A DNA stretch of 64,000 bases from Chaetoderma sp. LZ-2023a (taxonomy: Eukaryota; Mollusca; Caudofoveata; Chaetodermatida; Chaetodermatidae): contig CM067374.1 in NCBI GenBank assembly GCA_034401795.1, positions 99,916,860 to 99,980,859 on the forward strand, in the 5' to 3' direction. This document shows positions 1 through 12,147 of this stretch, one piece after another. The notes under the pieces were generated by a model, which was given only the letters and a program-made list of their open reading frames with translations, was not told the origin of the DNA and made no database searches. Each line of letters opens with the position of its first letter. Positions within the stretch are counted from its first letter, which is position 1. The position numbers were made by a program, and so were the translations under genes.

Positions 1-1200
1 TGTTCCTAGCAGACTATTTGAAAATTTCTATGTTCAACTTGCTAACAAGCCAGACCAGCGCTAAGGAAAGAGTTGACTTATCTAACGAGATTTTGAATTT
101 GTACGTACTCGTGCGAGTGCCAAAATGCGATAATTACATTTTCAAAATTGCAGTGCTTATTTATTTCATCAACATTCATTTCACCTACATTTCACAAGAA
201 TAGAATCATGCTCGTGGATTGGACACTCCCATCGCCCACGCGATGGCCCTGTCCACTCCCTTGCCCCTCATCTCTTCGTAGAAGCGTTAACCGGATTGAA
301 AATCATCACGAGAGAGGCACGCAAAATTACAAAATCTGATGTGGAATAGTTTATCAATAAATTTCCGATGTAGCAGAATAGTTACACTTTAGTTTATAAA
401 TAATTCTTAAAAGTGAACTTGGCTACATCTTAACCAAAAACGACCGATTTTATTGCGAGATTATAGTCTACTCTTATTACATAAATAAAAGGTTACATTT
501 AACTCTCTCTTGATGCGCCATGGTCAAGCAAGTGGTTAACTATGGTAACGAATTCCACAACAAAACACATTGCAGGCGTAATCAAAAGCAACACCTGCAT
601 ACTGGTTGGTTCAATAGTGCTCGAGCCTAGCGCGCTATAACCTAATAGTATTTTTATGATACCATCAACATTTAGCGAGCCAGCCTGTAGAGCTGCGACT
701 CAAAGTCCAACACACATCTGCGTTACGAAAAATCCGATGAATAACAAGTTAACCCTTTGCAGATGCTGATGAAAGTCACTTTCCAAATATAATTACAAAG
801 TTGATTTAAACACACATTAGTTTGACATCAACAACCAACATTTTCTGCTGCACAATTCTGCCACAAAGCAGCAAAACGACTTTCATCAACATCATTAAGA
901 TACACAAACTGGCGGGCAAACAGTGATAAATACAATAACAATTACAGTAAATAACGAGCACACATTGAGACTGAATACATCAAAATTTTATCCTATCCGA
1001 TAAAATGATAAATTATCTATTCTATAAATATGATGATAACGGATATATTAACTTTGCGTGTTTGATGCGTGTGTGCGTGTACCTCCGTCCGTTTGTAGGT
1101 ATGTATGCTACACAAACTGTTGCTGTATCGGTGTACCTTCTTAAGATTATTTACAAAAATATTTGGTAAGATACTTAGGCGTCGTGAGGCATACTGAACA
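1..1200. other. No gene recognised
   Basis: AT-rich sequence with only short open frames on both strands and no motif I can assign. I see no tandem repeat of note. A short inverted repeat (AGCTACAT / ATGTAGCT) lies just beyond its end at 1208-1229. It could be host intergenic or intronic sequence. Confidence 0.4.
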
Positions 1201-1880
1201 TGCATCAGCTACATAGCGTTGATGTAGCTAGCGGTGTAGTGTCGGGCCGTTCCTGTGTCTGGTGTCGACTCGCCGCGCCGCAAGTGCACTACGAATGATG
1301 ACGCTGGTTAGCTTCCGGTCTCGGGTTTACGGATCCTGTGTGATACTGCCCTACGGGTAACAAATACCGGCTCCTAAGGCCCACGGAACTCAATCGTTCC
1401 GGTGAGGCCGTGCTGCCATCGTCGCGAACATTAAACACTACAGTCTCATCCCAAGAGTTTGCGTCACCAGTATGCCTGTCCATGGCAATTTTGTGATCAA
1501 TGGACTTACAAGATTTGATTTGGTGACCTAATTAACATAAGTCTATACAATATTTTTACCTAAACAGACCGTCAAGTATGCTAGATAAATATAATGCGCA
1601 TACGAAAATACAAGACATAGAGACAGCCAGATGAACTTTTAAACATGGGGCTTCCGGCGGTACCGCACAGACTCGTAGGTCCGCAGAGGTATCCCCGTAA
1701 GGGAGGCTCCCGCACACGAGATAACTAATTAACTTAATATAAGCTATTATACCTCTAAGCTGAAAGGAAAGAAAATTATCATTTATAGTATCGAAAAATC
1801 ATGTGCCTTACGCGGGCACTACTCCTAGTGCTAGTTTGGGTGAGGAGTATTATCCTCGCGTTGGCCATCGTCACTGAATC
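1200..1880 (-). other. Possible transcribed leader downstream of a heat-shock-type promoter
   Basis: This stretch lies immediately downstream, on the minus strand, of the TATA/CCAAT/HSE cluster at 1908-2027. It is richer in GC than its surroundings. A minus-strand ATG at 1867 opens only a short frame. A GTAAGG that could act as a splice donor lies near 1810-1816, so a non-coding or short first exon is possible. I recognise no protein product. An LTR of a retroelement is an alternative. Confidence 0.25.
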
Positions 1881-1907
1881 CTTGCGAATCCTTCTGGATT
1901 TCGTCTC

Positions 1908-2039
1908 CTTTTATACTACTCGTGACGTCATAGGTGCGGGCTCCAACCAATCATCAGTCGAGCAATAGCCAATCAGCGCCTAGCTAATAAAAACGCAGTC
2001 GAATGTTCTAGAACATTCTAGAAGTTCTGCGTACACGTG
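1908..2039 (-). promoter_or_regulatory. Heat-shock-type promoter: HSE, two CCAAT boxes, CRE, TATA box
   Basis: At 2001-2023 there are five perfectly alternating 5-bp heat shock units (GAA, TTC, GAA, TTC, GAA, each two bases apart), and a sixth TTC follows at 2025-2027 with one-base spacing. HSF trimers bind such arrays. CCAAT boxes lie at 1947-1951 and 1969-1973. A TGACGTCA CRE/ATF site lies at 1923-1930. A minus-strand TATAAAAG is at 1908-1915. An E-box CACGTG is at about 2034-2039. Order and spacing (HSE about 90 bp, CCAAT 35-60 bp upstream of TATA) fit leftward transcription from near 1880. What it drives is unknown. Confidence 0.6.
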
Positions 2040-2040
2040 G

Positions 2041-2506
2041 TTACGACGTCACGGCAATATTTTGAAGATAATCGAAAGGGGGTTTCCGTAGATAACTCAG
2101 CCATTTCTTAACGGATTTTTAAATGGTTTACAGATTCGGAAAGCCCGTCGAATTCTGGTCTTGATGAATGCCAGCTTCGACGAGAACAAGTAATTTGAAA
2201 GAATTACAATGTACCCACTCGGTACACTAAAAGCGCCATCCTATCTTGGTCGTGAAATATGATCTCGGCCAAAAATAGTAATAAGCACGCGCATGCGTGC
2301 TATGCGTTTTAACGAACTTAGTCGTTTTTATAAGGCGATCTCTCTCATAGGCTCATATACGCTTAAAGCTCTACCCAGGGGGCGGGGGGGGGGGCGTGTT
2401 CAGGGAAAGAATCTAGGACGGGGGCGCGTACCCAGCTTAGCTGGTACGGCTGGTACCTGACCGGTCGATCCGAACTACACTCTCCAACCAAACATCGTCG
2501 TGTCGT
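2041..2506. other. No gene recognised; G-rich tract beside gap
   Basis: No coding signal is seen. A run of G with one C interruption lies near 2378-2396, shortly before the assembly gap. Such tracts commonly stop sequencing. Confidence 0.4.
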
Positions 2507-3006
2507 NNNNNNNNNNNNNNNNNNNNNNNNNNNNNNNNNNNNNNNNNNNNNNNNNNNNNNNNNNNNNNNNNNNNNNNNNNNNNNNNNNNNNNNNNNNNNN
2601 NNNNNNNNNNNNNNNNNNNNNNNNNNNNNNNNNNNNNNNNNNNNNNNNNNNNNNNNNNNNNNNNNNNNNNNNNNNNNNNNNNNNNNNNNNNNNNNNNNNN
2701 NNNNNNNNNNNNNNNNNNNNNNNNNNNNNNNNNNNNNNNNNNNNNNNNNNNNNNNNNNNNNNNNNNNNNNNNNNNNNNNNNNNNNNNNNNNNNNNNNNNN
2801 NNNNNNNNNNNNNNNNNNNNNNNNNNNNNNNNNNNNNNNNNNNNNNNNNNNNNNNNNNNNNNNNNNNNNNNNNNNNNNNNNNNNNNNNNNNNNNNNNNNN
2901 NNNNNNNNNNNNNNNNNNNNNNNNNNNNNNNNNNNNNNNNNNNNNNNNNNNNNNNNNNNNNNNNNNNNNNNNNNNNNNNNNNNNNNNNNNNNNNNNNNNN
3001 NNNNNN
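2507..3006. other. Assembly gap, 500 N
   Basis: Exactly 500 N, probably a placeholder of unknown true length. The two flanks carry short inverted matching sequence (GTCGTGTC on the left, GACACGAC on the right), so a hairpin-forming or repetitive segment may be missing. Open frames that span it are artefacts. Confidence 0.95.
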
Positions 3007-3545
3007 GACACGACCAACCATACGCGCAACCTCATTCCCGCCAGTACTCCCACTCATGCACGGACCTGTACACGTACCCACCACCTGAATTGCCCAATAT
3101 CATACTCACCCTTCAATTCACCTATCTGCACGCTCGACCACTCGTTTGCCTGTTCGCGCACTCACTCATTCAGTCAACAACCTAACTCCACTCACCCACC
3201 CACCAGTTAACCTACCAGCTCCCTCACTCGCGAACCACACTACCCTCACATTCACTCACGATAAACCCAACAACCCATGTGCTCGCTCGCCCGCTAGCCC
3301 ACCTGACAGCCGCTTGCCAACCAAACCACCTTTTCGCCCACCCTCTTAACCATCTGCAAGCTCGCCAGCGTGCGCATCCGCGTGACCCATCTACACTCAC
3401 CCTAACCCCACCCACCCACCCACTCACCCACCCATACACCCACCCACACTCTACCAACTCGCTCACTAGCGTGGGCCAGCAAATCCATCCTCCTTCCGCC
3501 CGCCCGCCCGCCCACCCACCCACCCACCCACCCAACAGTGATCTA
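3007..3545. repeat. C/A-rich low-complexity block (CCCA-type repeats)
   Basis: The block is dominated by CCCA, CACT and CCAC words, ending in nearly pure CCCA/CCGC tandem units at about 3408-3536. Both strands give long, biased, meaningless open frames (Pro/His/Thr on one, Gly/Trp/Val on the other). Confidence 0.8.
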
Positions 3546-4784
3546 TGATGGCCTCCAGAGATTTCTGCAGCATACCGACTTCATGTTTACTACTCATTGT
3601 GTCTTTGTGTGTCAACACGATTTTTGTTATCGCGGAAAATTGCTGAAGTAATATTCCCAGCTGAGGTCGTTTTGTAGATGTTTAGCTTTCAATTCATCTT
3701 CATCGTTCACTCACATCGATTTATAATATCATATGAAGTTACCTTTTAGATTATTCAATTTTGGTCGCACATACATATTCACCAGCTGCCGGCCAATGTA
3801 GAGGGATATGGTGACGTATTGAGTGTTAATTCAGAAACACTTTTGAGCGAAAACGTTTTTCATATCGCCGCAAACTACAGAACTCGTATTACCCACGAAT
3901 TTCCCAAATGGTGTGACCTCGCCACGGGTTGCTACCGTACTCCACATTACAGTAAAAATCTGATGTGCTTTAGATTGGGTCACGTGACAGGAAGATTACA
4001 CGTCTTACATTCTGTGGCAAATCTACATGTCTTGACTATCTTTCAGGATAAGAAGAAACCAATGATATACCGCTAACGCCTTCAACTGCAATGCATCGTC
4101 ATCATTGGCCCATTCTCGTGCTAAAACTGTGTACTTCGTCGACAGGAAGCAGCCGGATCGATATTAGTTTTAACCTCTTTAACCAATACAATTTCAGTAG
4201 TTAAATATCAAGACAACTATTCATGAAAGTTGTTGAAAATTTGAAAACTAATTTTACTGGAACCTGTTGCTGAACGTTGTGCACTCGGTCTTCCTTGTTT
4301 TCGAAGTAAAAAAAAGGTTTCAAGTATGTATAATTTATGACCTGGGCAGAATATGAGAACAGTATAAATTATATACAATAGGCTACATAGTTACGAATCG
4401 CATCAAGTCGTCGTCATTGTCCATCCGTCGGCTTTCACGCAATACAAGCAACGGCATAATGTTAGCTCATAAATGCTAGGTACATCATAAAGTGTATACG
4501 AATAATAGAAAATGAGATGGCGGATGGAACTTAATCTGTCGTGGCTCATACCCAGATTTGACATCGATTTTGCTGCTTTTGCCAGGGGAAGACTTTATAT
4601 TTAAATCATCATCTGTGTCAGAAGATGTGCGTGGGATGGAATTTGATGGTTGCTATCATGTGACTTCTTTATGATTCTTGGTATAAAGCTTTCAATCCAA
4701 CAACGCACATTTCAGTTGCAGAAGGTAAAACCGTCTTACGCCTTATAATGTTGTCGTTTAAGACATATGTGCCTTCAATGAACC
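3546..4784. other. No gene recognised
   Basis: The longest open frame (85 codons, 3819-4076) has no recognisable motif. A weak core of repeat family A (TTTGAAAACTAATTTTACTG-like) lies near 4235-4275. Confidence 0.4.
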
Positions 4785-5140
4785 TTTCCATTTTAGCTAT
4801 GCCCCCCCCCCCCCATCTCTAGCTAAGCTCCACCCACACCTCACTTGTATTGGGATAGAACGATCTCTGAAATCCCTGACTATCAATTTCCAGAAAACTA
4901 TACAGGTAAGCTGTTGAATATTTTGAAACTAATTTGACTGTGTGCTGTTGCTGCCTATGACATGTTTATTAAATAGCAAAGACATACAATTCTTACACGT
5001 GCCGGACTATTAAGAGTTAAAGACGGGCCATATAGAATCATTTATGACGTAATGATTATGACGTCATCCTACGCGTCGCTTAGCTGATTATGACGTCATA
5101 TCACGTCATTACTCTGGAAAGGTCGATTGCCATGGTGCAT
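4785..5140 (+). mobile_element. Family A non-autonomous repeat, nearly full copy
   Basis: The order of segments is as follows. A flank with AGCTATGCCCC and CTAGCTAAGCTCCACCC words comes first. A conserved CTATCAATTTCC...AACTATACAGGTAAG segment follows. The core TGTTGAATATTTTGAAACTA is at about 4912. Then come AAGACATACAATTCTTAC and a tail with repeated GATTATGACGTCAT. The same order recurs at 45640-46040, and reversed at 41880-42200 and 29440-29620. No protein is encoded, so it is a MITE-like or SINE-like unit of about 350-400 bp. Confidence 0.7.
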
Positions 5141-6044
5141 GGAAATCGTGGGGTGGGCGAGGGATTAGAAACTGGTAGAATGTCAATGAAGATGGCAAAT
5201 GCTAGCTTAATAGATTATTGTCACTAGTGTACACTACTAAGCGAGCCACGTAATGTCTCTGGAGACCACTTAGCCATCTGTTTCATGTGAAACGAAACTA
5301 ACCCAATTCCAAGGCATCAACAGTACGTGTACACAACGACAGAACGAGCTGGATATAAAATCAGGTTTGCTTACCGAATCACGCGTCTAGCCCGTTGCTA
5401 TTTAAATGGGTCGATTTCTAGTAATTTTAAAAGTTTTTGTAGTCCAAAGTAGATCATCCGGGATGCAGTGCTTCACTGACTCTAAATATTTCAGAGACTG
5501 ACAGGTCATCAAATATAATACTATCGGCGTTCTATCGCTAGCAGCGGGAGACACGCATGCACACGCCCAAATGGAAGACTGTACTGTGACCATGCCCGTG
5601 AAAGATCTCGTTTCACGACTTTGCCAATTTTGAAGTCAATAACTATAAATATGTCATAATACCAGTAACAAGAGCAATCGTCAGAGATTGCGGACCCTCG
5701 CCCTCCCGTTTTGTTCCGATTTAAGAGTTTTTTTTTAGATTTCCGATAACCACTGCATGGGTTTGACGTTACCTTTGGTTCCCCAAGATGTCTACTGATT
5801 TTGAGGCCAAATGTAAAAAGTCAAGATTATCCTTAAGTTCAAAGTTACTTTTGGGGCCATGGTCAAGGTAATTTCTACGTGCTATGTCAGTGCCCGGACA
5901 GAAGTGTACATTCTTACAGGGAGAAGTTGAAAACAAAAATGTCATTTCTTTTTAAATAACCGCCAAAATGTGTGGCCATCCGTTTGACTAGAACTTTGAA
6001 AGAATCCTAATTGCTATAGTCTCTTAATTTGGTAACATTTTATT
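5141..6044. other. No gene recognised
   Basis: Only short open frames are present and no repeat family is obvious. Confidence 0.4.
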
Positions 6045-6057
6045 TTGGATAAATTCC

Positions 6058-6107
6058 CTCCCCCCCCCCCCCCCACCTCCACAACGTCGCCCCCCCCCCC
6101 CCCAATC
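6058..6107. repeat. Poly-C low-complexity tracts
   Basis: Two runs of C separated by a short interruption lie just upstream of the (TA)n microsatellite. Confidence 0.8.
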
Positions 6108-6153
6108 GTTTTCGAGAAATCAGTTTTTCTTACGTTTTCAAATATCTTGCTAT

Positions 6154-6269
<116 letters not shown>

Positions 6270-6429
6270 TTAAATGTACACTCAAGGGCCTATGGCTTAT
6301 TGTGGAATAAATCAACCAATCTCATTATGGTGTCAATCGTAGTTTACCACAACAAAACATTCCAGAATTTACACCCTTACAGACGAGATTTTGTTTCTAT
6401 TTAGCTCTGATCTGAAATATTCGACAAAT

Positions 6430-6480
6430 TGGTAGGCCGTCGTCGTTACTATCGTCATCGTAATCGTCGTCGTGATTTTT

Positions 6481-6520
<40 letters not shown>

Positions 6521-6562
6521 TAGCCGTCGCCATCGTTGTCGTCGTCATCGTTGTCGTCGTCA

Positions 6563-6611
<49 letters not shown>

Positions 6612-6662
6612 GGTTGTCGTCGTCGTCGTCGTTGTTGACGACGTCGTAGTCGTCGTCGTCGT
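6430..6662. repeat. (GTC)n trinucleotide repeat, impure
   Basis: The block is dominated by CGT/GTC trinucleotides with scattered interruptions. All six frames stay open and give Arg, Val, Asp or Thr homopolymers, so none is a gene. Confidence 0.9.
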
Positions 6663-6667
6663 TAATA

Positions 6668-6722
6668 ATACCACCGGACAAAACCCCACCTGGACAAAAT
6701 CCCACAAGACAAAATCTCACCT
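6668..6722 (-). repeat. Short inverted copy of the 17-bp GGTGGGATTTTGTCC repeat
   Basis: About three units of the motif are seen here on the minus strand (CCACCGGACAAAACCCCACC and similar). The same motif is expanded on the plus strand at 7836-8064. Confidence 0.7.
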
Positions 6723-6837
6723 GTACATAATACCAATTTGTAAAACCGCTACCATTGAATTATTATGAGACAAGTCAGACCACACGGATAACCCGTTTTC
6801 AAGAACGGTCAATATCGTTCGAATCGCTTCAAGAGCA

Positions 6838-6941
<104 letters not shown>

Positions 6942-6989
6942 TGAATTTGGGAGCGGAAGCAGTAGCGGAAGCGGCAGCGGCAGATCAAC

Positions 6990-7835
6990 TCTGCGCGTAA
7001 CTTCTTTGTTGAAAAAGTTGGTTAAAAAGTCGGGTAAAATGGAGCAATGTTCTAATTTTCCACCACAGAAAAATCTTTTTGTCTGTACTAACATGGTTGT
7101 ACTATGTTCACACAATGCAGACACTCTCATCATTTCCACATCTTTATCTATTTATCTATCACTATCTTAGATAAATAAAAAATATAATAAATCTTAGCAA
7201 ATGACGATTTCGTCAGCATAAATTAATATAATTGTTAAGTTGGGAAATTGAATTAGAGACAACTTCGCAATTTAAAACATTATATAATAATTTGTGCGGA
7301 ATGAAATCATCATATGTTAAGATTGTTTTCGCTTCATTACACTGAGGTACACACATTAACCTTCTAAAAGGTTACAATTTAAACTTTTATTTTCACGCAT
7401 TCTGGTGTGAATGTGCACATTTAATAATTAATTAATTAATTAATTAATTAGTACGACGAACCTCCCCTCTCCCTTCCGACTGTCCCTACCGTACACACCT
7501 TTCTATTCCCAAGATTAAAATCCTTCAAGCTGAACAAATAAATGTATGTAACTGTCTAATGTCTCCTGTGCATTCATGGTTTGCAATGTTATGTCATGCA
7601 TAAATATTATATGTAAGAGGTCCGTCACCTCATATTTAAATACGCAAATACAGTTTACTTGAATGGAATTGAATTAAAAAAGTCAAGGGATGTGATAGAC
7701 CCGAGATCGCTGACAAGTTGGCAACTATTCTAAATGTGACGCCCATATATGTGGCTTCCTCTACAATCTTGAGTTAATCCTGGTTGGTCATTGATGGAGT
7801 CGGCCTGAAATCCTAGCGTGAAGCTGCCCCGTGGG
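6990..7835. other. No gene recognised; (TTAA)n tract
   Basis: AT-rich sequence with a short ATTA/TTAA tandem tract near 7424-7451. No coding motif is seen. Confidence 0.4.
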
Positions 7836-8064
7836 ATTCTGTCGGGTGGGCTTATGTCTGGTGGGATTTTGTCCAGTGGGATTTTATCCAGGGGGAATTT
7901 GTCCGGTGAGATTTTGTCCGGGTGGGATTATGTGCGGTGGGATTATGTCCGGGTGGGATTTTGTCCAGTGAGATTATGTCCCAGTGAGTTTATGTCCTGT
8001 GGGACTTTGTCCGGTCGGATTATGTCTGCTGGGATTTTGTCCGGTGGGATTTTATCCGAGCACC
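7836..8064 (+). repeat. Minisatellite of about 17-18-bp units (GGTGGGATTTTGTCC)
   Basis: About 13 imperfect head-to-tail units of GTCCGGTGGGATTTT or GTCCGGTGGGATTAT. An open frame of about 104 codons runs through it, but it only reads the repeat. Confidence 0.85.
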
Positions 8065-8317
8065 GAGGATTCAAAAACCGACTTTTATACAAATACCAAA
8101 TACTACACTGTATTAATTATGGCATGGCATAATTTTACACCATATTTGAAGAAAGAATCGAGGCATCCGACCTGCCACTCCAGTATTTGACGTCATAATC
8201 AATTATATCATTATGTAGCCGATGTCACAATCATAATCACGTATTATTATTCTGTCATGAAAATCGTTCCTCCATTAAGTGTACAAATTGTATGCATTTG
8301 ATAGATTTACAATTTAT

Positions 8318-8425
8318 TACACATTCTAGTGAATATTTTCAAAGTAATTTAACTGGAAGCTGTTGCCATAGGCAGCACCGTCCACCTGTCAAACAAGTTT
8401 CAAAATATTCAACACACTTACCTGT
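8318..8425 (-). mobile_element. Family A repeat, palindromic core
   Basis: One arm contains TATTTTCAAAGTAATTTAAC and the other GTTTCAAAATATTCAACAC, around a centre CTGTTGCCATAGGCAGC. The flank that follows matches the reverse orientation of the family and runs into the 21-bp minisatellite. Confidence 0.65.
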
Positions 8426-8504
8426 AGGGCCTATAGCTGCATTGAAATTGCGATTCTTGGAAATCAAGATTCAAAGTATATAAATCGATTCCGGAGATTA
8501 CCTA

Positions 8505-8897
8505 GAAATTGGTGTGGCATAGCTAGAAATTGGCCTGGTATAGCTAGAAATGGGCGTGGTCTAGCTAGAAATTGGCGGGGTATAGCTAGAAATTGGCGGG
8601 GTATAGCTAGAAATTGGCGGGGTATAGCTAGAAATGGGCAGTGTGTAGCTAGAAATTGGCGGGGTATAGCTAGAAATTGGCGGGGTATAGCTAGAAATTG
8701 GCGGGGTATAGCTAGAAATTGGCGGGGTATAGCTAGAAATTGGCGGGGTATAGCTAGAAATTGGCGGGGTATAGCTAGAAATTGGCGGGGTATAGCTAGA
8801 AATGGGCAGTGTGTAGCTAGAGCTGGGCGGGGTATAGCTAGAAATGGGCGGGTATAGCTAGAACTGTAGAAATGGGCAGGGTATAGCTAGAAATGGA
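8505..8897. repeat. 21-bp minisatellite, about 18 copies
   Basis: The unit is GGGGTATAGCTAGAAATTGG plus C, highly homogeneous in the middle and more varied at both ends. The unit closely resembles the flank of family A read in reverse (GGGCGGGGCATAGCTA, CTTAGCTAGAGATGG), and it sits exactly where that flank should follow the adjacent core at 8318-8425. It therefore probably arose by local expansion of a transposon end. Confidence 0.85.
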
Positions 8898-10198
8898 TCC
8901 GTCTACTACTGAAACATTCTGTCTTTCGATTATTGTCTAAATACCGATATATAGCACGGACAGGTTGAATGGCTGGTATGATTAATTGCATATGAAAAAC
9001 ATGAAAGTCGAATACTTCCTGTGTTAGATTGGCAAGTGAACGTCTACATCATGTTTGTGTTTCAGAGGTGGCCCCTTGCTCGCAATTACATACGATCCGT
9101 AAACTTCAAAGAAATGTACACACTTTTCTCGGAATTATACGAATCTCTTTCAACAAAGCATAGACCAAACTTTTACATAACCTTATATTGTCATTTTTGA
9201 CATTTTAGTGGTGTGTATGGCGTCTATGAAGTACACATTTTCAATATTTATAGAGCAATTGCTTTTATTCTACGGCAACGGGTCAAGAAACAAATTTTGA
9301 TATTTCCAGAAATCAGCTATAAACGTGTGGGATTGATCGTCCTAATAACATTTAAAGCGCTATTGCTGACACGATTCTTATAGATCTAACATACAACCTT
9401 ACGCACCTAAACGGCCTCTAGTGGGTCAATACTAGCATTTTACTATTAGTCCGGAGGCTTAGATAAAATTGTGCAGTTTGAGATACTTGTTTTCGCAAAA
9501 TCTCATTTCGAAATAACAATATAGACATGCCGATCTCTTGGAAGGTTTTTAGGCCCAAAGAATTCAACAACAACATTAATTAAAGGTGCATGTTCACACT
9601 AGAATGCCGGAATCTAAGATTGCGACAATTGTATACATTTAGAGGCTTAGATCGTGTGTATAAATGTAATTAAATGAAATAAATCATAACATATGATGGA
9701 CGTATATAAATCAGGACCGTTGGTCTTATATAAATCTTTGAAATAAATTGGATCCATAATACTGTTTAAGGTAGAATCCAATGAGTTTGGCAGCCATTTT
9801 GTAATATACAATATAAAAGGTTAAAATAACAAAATTGCGCTTACGAACCATTGACTTAGAATTCAGCGTATCCAAATGTTGATAAACAGCTGGCGTTGCA
9901 ATTAAAAAAAAATCTAAAATGGCCTTTAAACTATAGGGTCATTTTCAGAAATCTCGGCTAGACTGCTATAGGTGAAAGCAGGTCAAGAAATGCAAAGTTT
10001 CTGAGGCTAACAGTCCTGATGTTTTCTGTAAACTGTTAGCTATAGACAAATCAATGGTGTAAATATTTATCATATTTCCTTGATATCCAACATAAATATG
10101 TTTGTATAGACCCATTAAACAGCAACACTGTTGACGATTTAATCTCTAAATGTGGTAGAGGAAATACAAATATTTACTTATTGAATGTTCATTGCAGA
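8898..10198. other. No gene recognised
   Basis: AT-rich unassigned sequence with no coding motif and no repeat family that I recognise. Confidence 0.4.
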
Positions 10199-10262
10199 CC
10201 AAGAGAAGATTACTATTTTGAAAATTTACAACTGGAATGATTGGCTGTTAGTCTTCTTTTGC
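10199..10262. mobile_element. Family B palindromic repeat, half copy
   Basis: It contains CCAAGAGAAGATTACTATTT, then TGAAAATTTACAACTGGAAT, the same arm as in the full palindrome at 21659-21790. Confidence 0.6.
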
Positions 10263-11260
10263 CCTACTAATGGACATTCCTAAGGCCTACTGCGAAGACT
10301 GGGATTTGTCCGGCTCTGAAATGAAATGCTTAAGATAATCTGTCAGGCGAACTTGTGCATAGAATCCCTAAACTAATCCCATATTGCCACCCAGCCATAA
10401 TGCATTGGATGAAAATGACAAACCTGACGTTAACCTTTGACATTCCAGAAGATCAATTAATGACAGTTCTACAGGAAATCGGTTGATCGGTTGGATATTT
10501 TCAAACTAATTTGACTGGAACATTTCCCTGTGATATATAAAATTTGAAGTCCAAATAAATATTCTTATATTTGAGTGCAGGAAATCACTACTCGGCCCAT
10601 GTACGTCTTAAGATCTCACCCCTCCAAACTCTACTCCCGAAGCGAACCCCATACCTCACTTCCACCCACCCTACTGACAACAGGAGGCAGCCTGAGTCCC
10701 AAACTCGGCATAATTATGACACCTACAACGTCCAAGATCCGTCCGTTGTATCAGAATATGATAATGCTATACATGGACCGTTTCATTGTATTGCCTTCTA
10801 AAACTCATTTCGTGCATTTGCGCAAACAACCCCCTCTGTGGAACAAGCAATGCAAGGTCGCAAGAGACATGTAGAGAATAATTTAGTTGTCGTATTGATG
10901 GCCGTCATTGTCGGGATGAGAGTCCTTAAGAACCCACGATCGATGACTGGACATTTGAACATGTTGAGAATAAACATTTAATAATGTTTTATGTAGAACC
11001 GTGATGCAATAATTTACAATTCCAGCACAGCTGTTGTCAGGATTAGCGATCTTTTTAGCATTGTTGATTTTCGTAACCGTTTCTCCAATTCATTGACCAA
11101 CTTTTGCGATCGCTTCTAAGGCCCGATTTATAAGTCGAACTTCTCATGTGCCGTGCCAGCTAACTCTGCCTGAAAATGACGGAGTCCACTATACAAATCA
11201 ACCAGTCGCCATTGGTGCGGCGCGACAGAAAGTTCGACTTAAAATAATAATAACAGTAAA
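10263..11260. other. No gene recognised; family A core fragment at about 10488-10525
   Basis: A short family A core (GGATATTTTCAAACTAATTT) lies near 10490. The open frames at 10571-10874 have no recognisable features. Confidence 0.4.
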
Positions 11261-11314
<54 letters not shown>

Positions 11315-11315
11315 T
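11261..11315. repeat. (AAT)n microsatellite
   Basis: A pure trinucleotide run of about 55 bp. Confidence 0.95.
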
Positions 11316-11508
11316 TATTTTCACAATAGGCCACCAGCCCTTGAGTGTACAACATATTATACATGTATGACGGATACCGTATAACACATACAATTAAATT
11401 AGGATATAGTTATAACAATAATTCATAGAGAAATTTCGTCCCTCGCTTCTATGCTTCTATTCATTAACTATTTACCAATAATCTCCAAGACAGCAAGAGA
11501 GGAATGAT

Positions 11509-12147
11509 GAGTGAGACCAGGGGCGCGCTCACGAACGGGTCGCAGCCCACAACCCGGCGCAACCACGTTGGGAAAAATCATGTCATAATTTTAATGACGC
11601 CATAAAGACGACAATGCAGCTATGCCAGGTGCAGGCTAGGGCCCCTCCGCGAACACGGCCCCAGGTCGACAAAATAATCATCGACCCCTAGAGAAATTGA
11701 TCAACAACCATTCGTCCCATCTCCTTGTTTCCACGAAAGAAACGAAAGTGAAACAAGGAGTGAGACCAGGGCGACAAGAAAATCATCTACCAATAATCAC
11801 ATTGTAAATCAAAATGTTCCATGATATGAATGAGGAGTAAGACTAGGGGCGTGCTCGCGAACGGGAAGCATCCCACACCCGGCACAACCACGTTGGAGAA
11901 TATGACTAATAATCTATTATGACGTCATAATGACTCCAAGGCTGCTATGCCATGCGCAGGCTACAACCCCTCCGCGAACACAGTCCCAAGTCAACAAGAT
12001 AATCGTCGACCCCTAGAGAAAGTGATCAACAACCATCTGTTCTTTCTCCTTGTTTCCACGAAAGAAACGAAAGTGAAACAAGGAGTGAGACCAGGTCGAC
12101 AAGAAAATCATGTACCAAAAATCACATTGTAAAACAAAATGCTGCAC
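11509..12147. repeat. Tandem duplication, two units 325 bp apart
   Basis: Unit 1 starts at 11509 (GAGTGAGACCAGGGGCGCGC) and unit 2 at 11834 (GAGTAAGACTAGGGGCGTGC). Landmarks such as TCGACCCCTAGAGAAA occur at 11681 and 12006, also 325 bp apart. Each unit ends with an 11-bp-stem hairpin, CTCCTTGTTTC and GAAACAAGGAG. Neither copy encodes a protein. Confidence 0.85.

Noticed and set aside
2437..3210. Open frames of 192-236 codons across the N gap
   Set aside because: Most of their length is unknown sequence.
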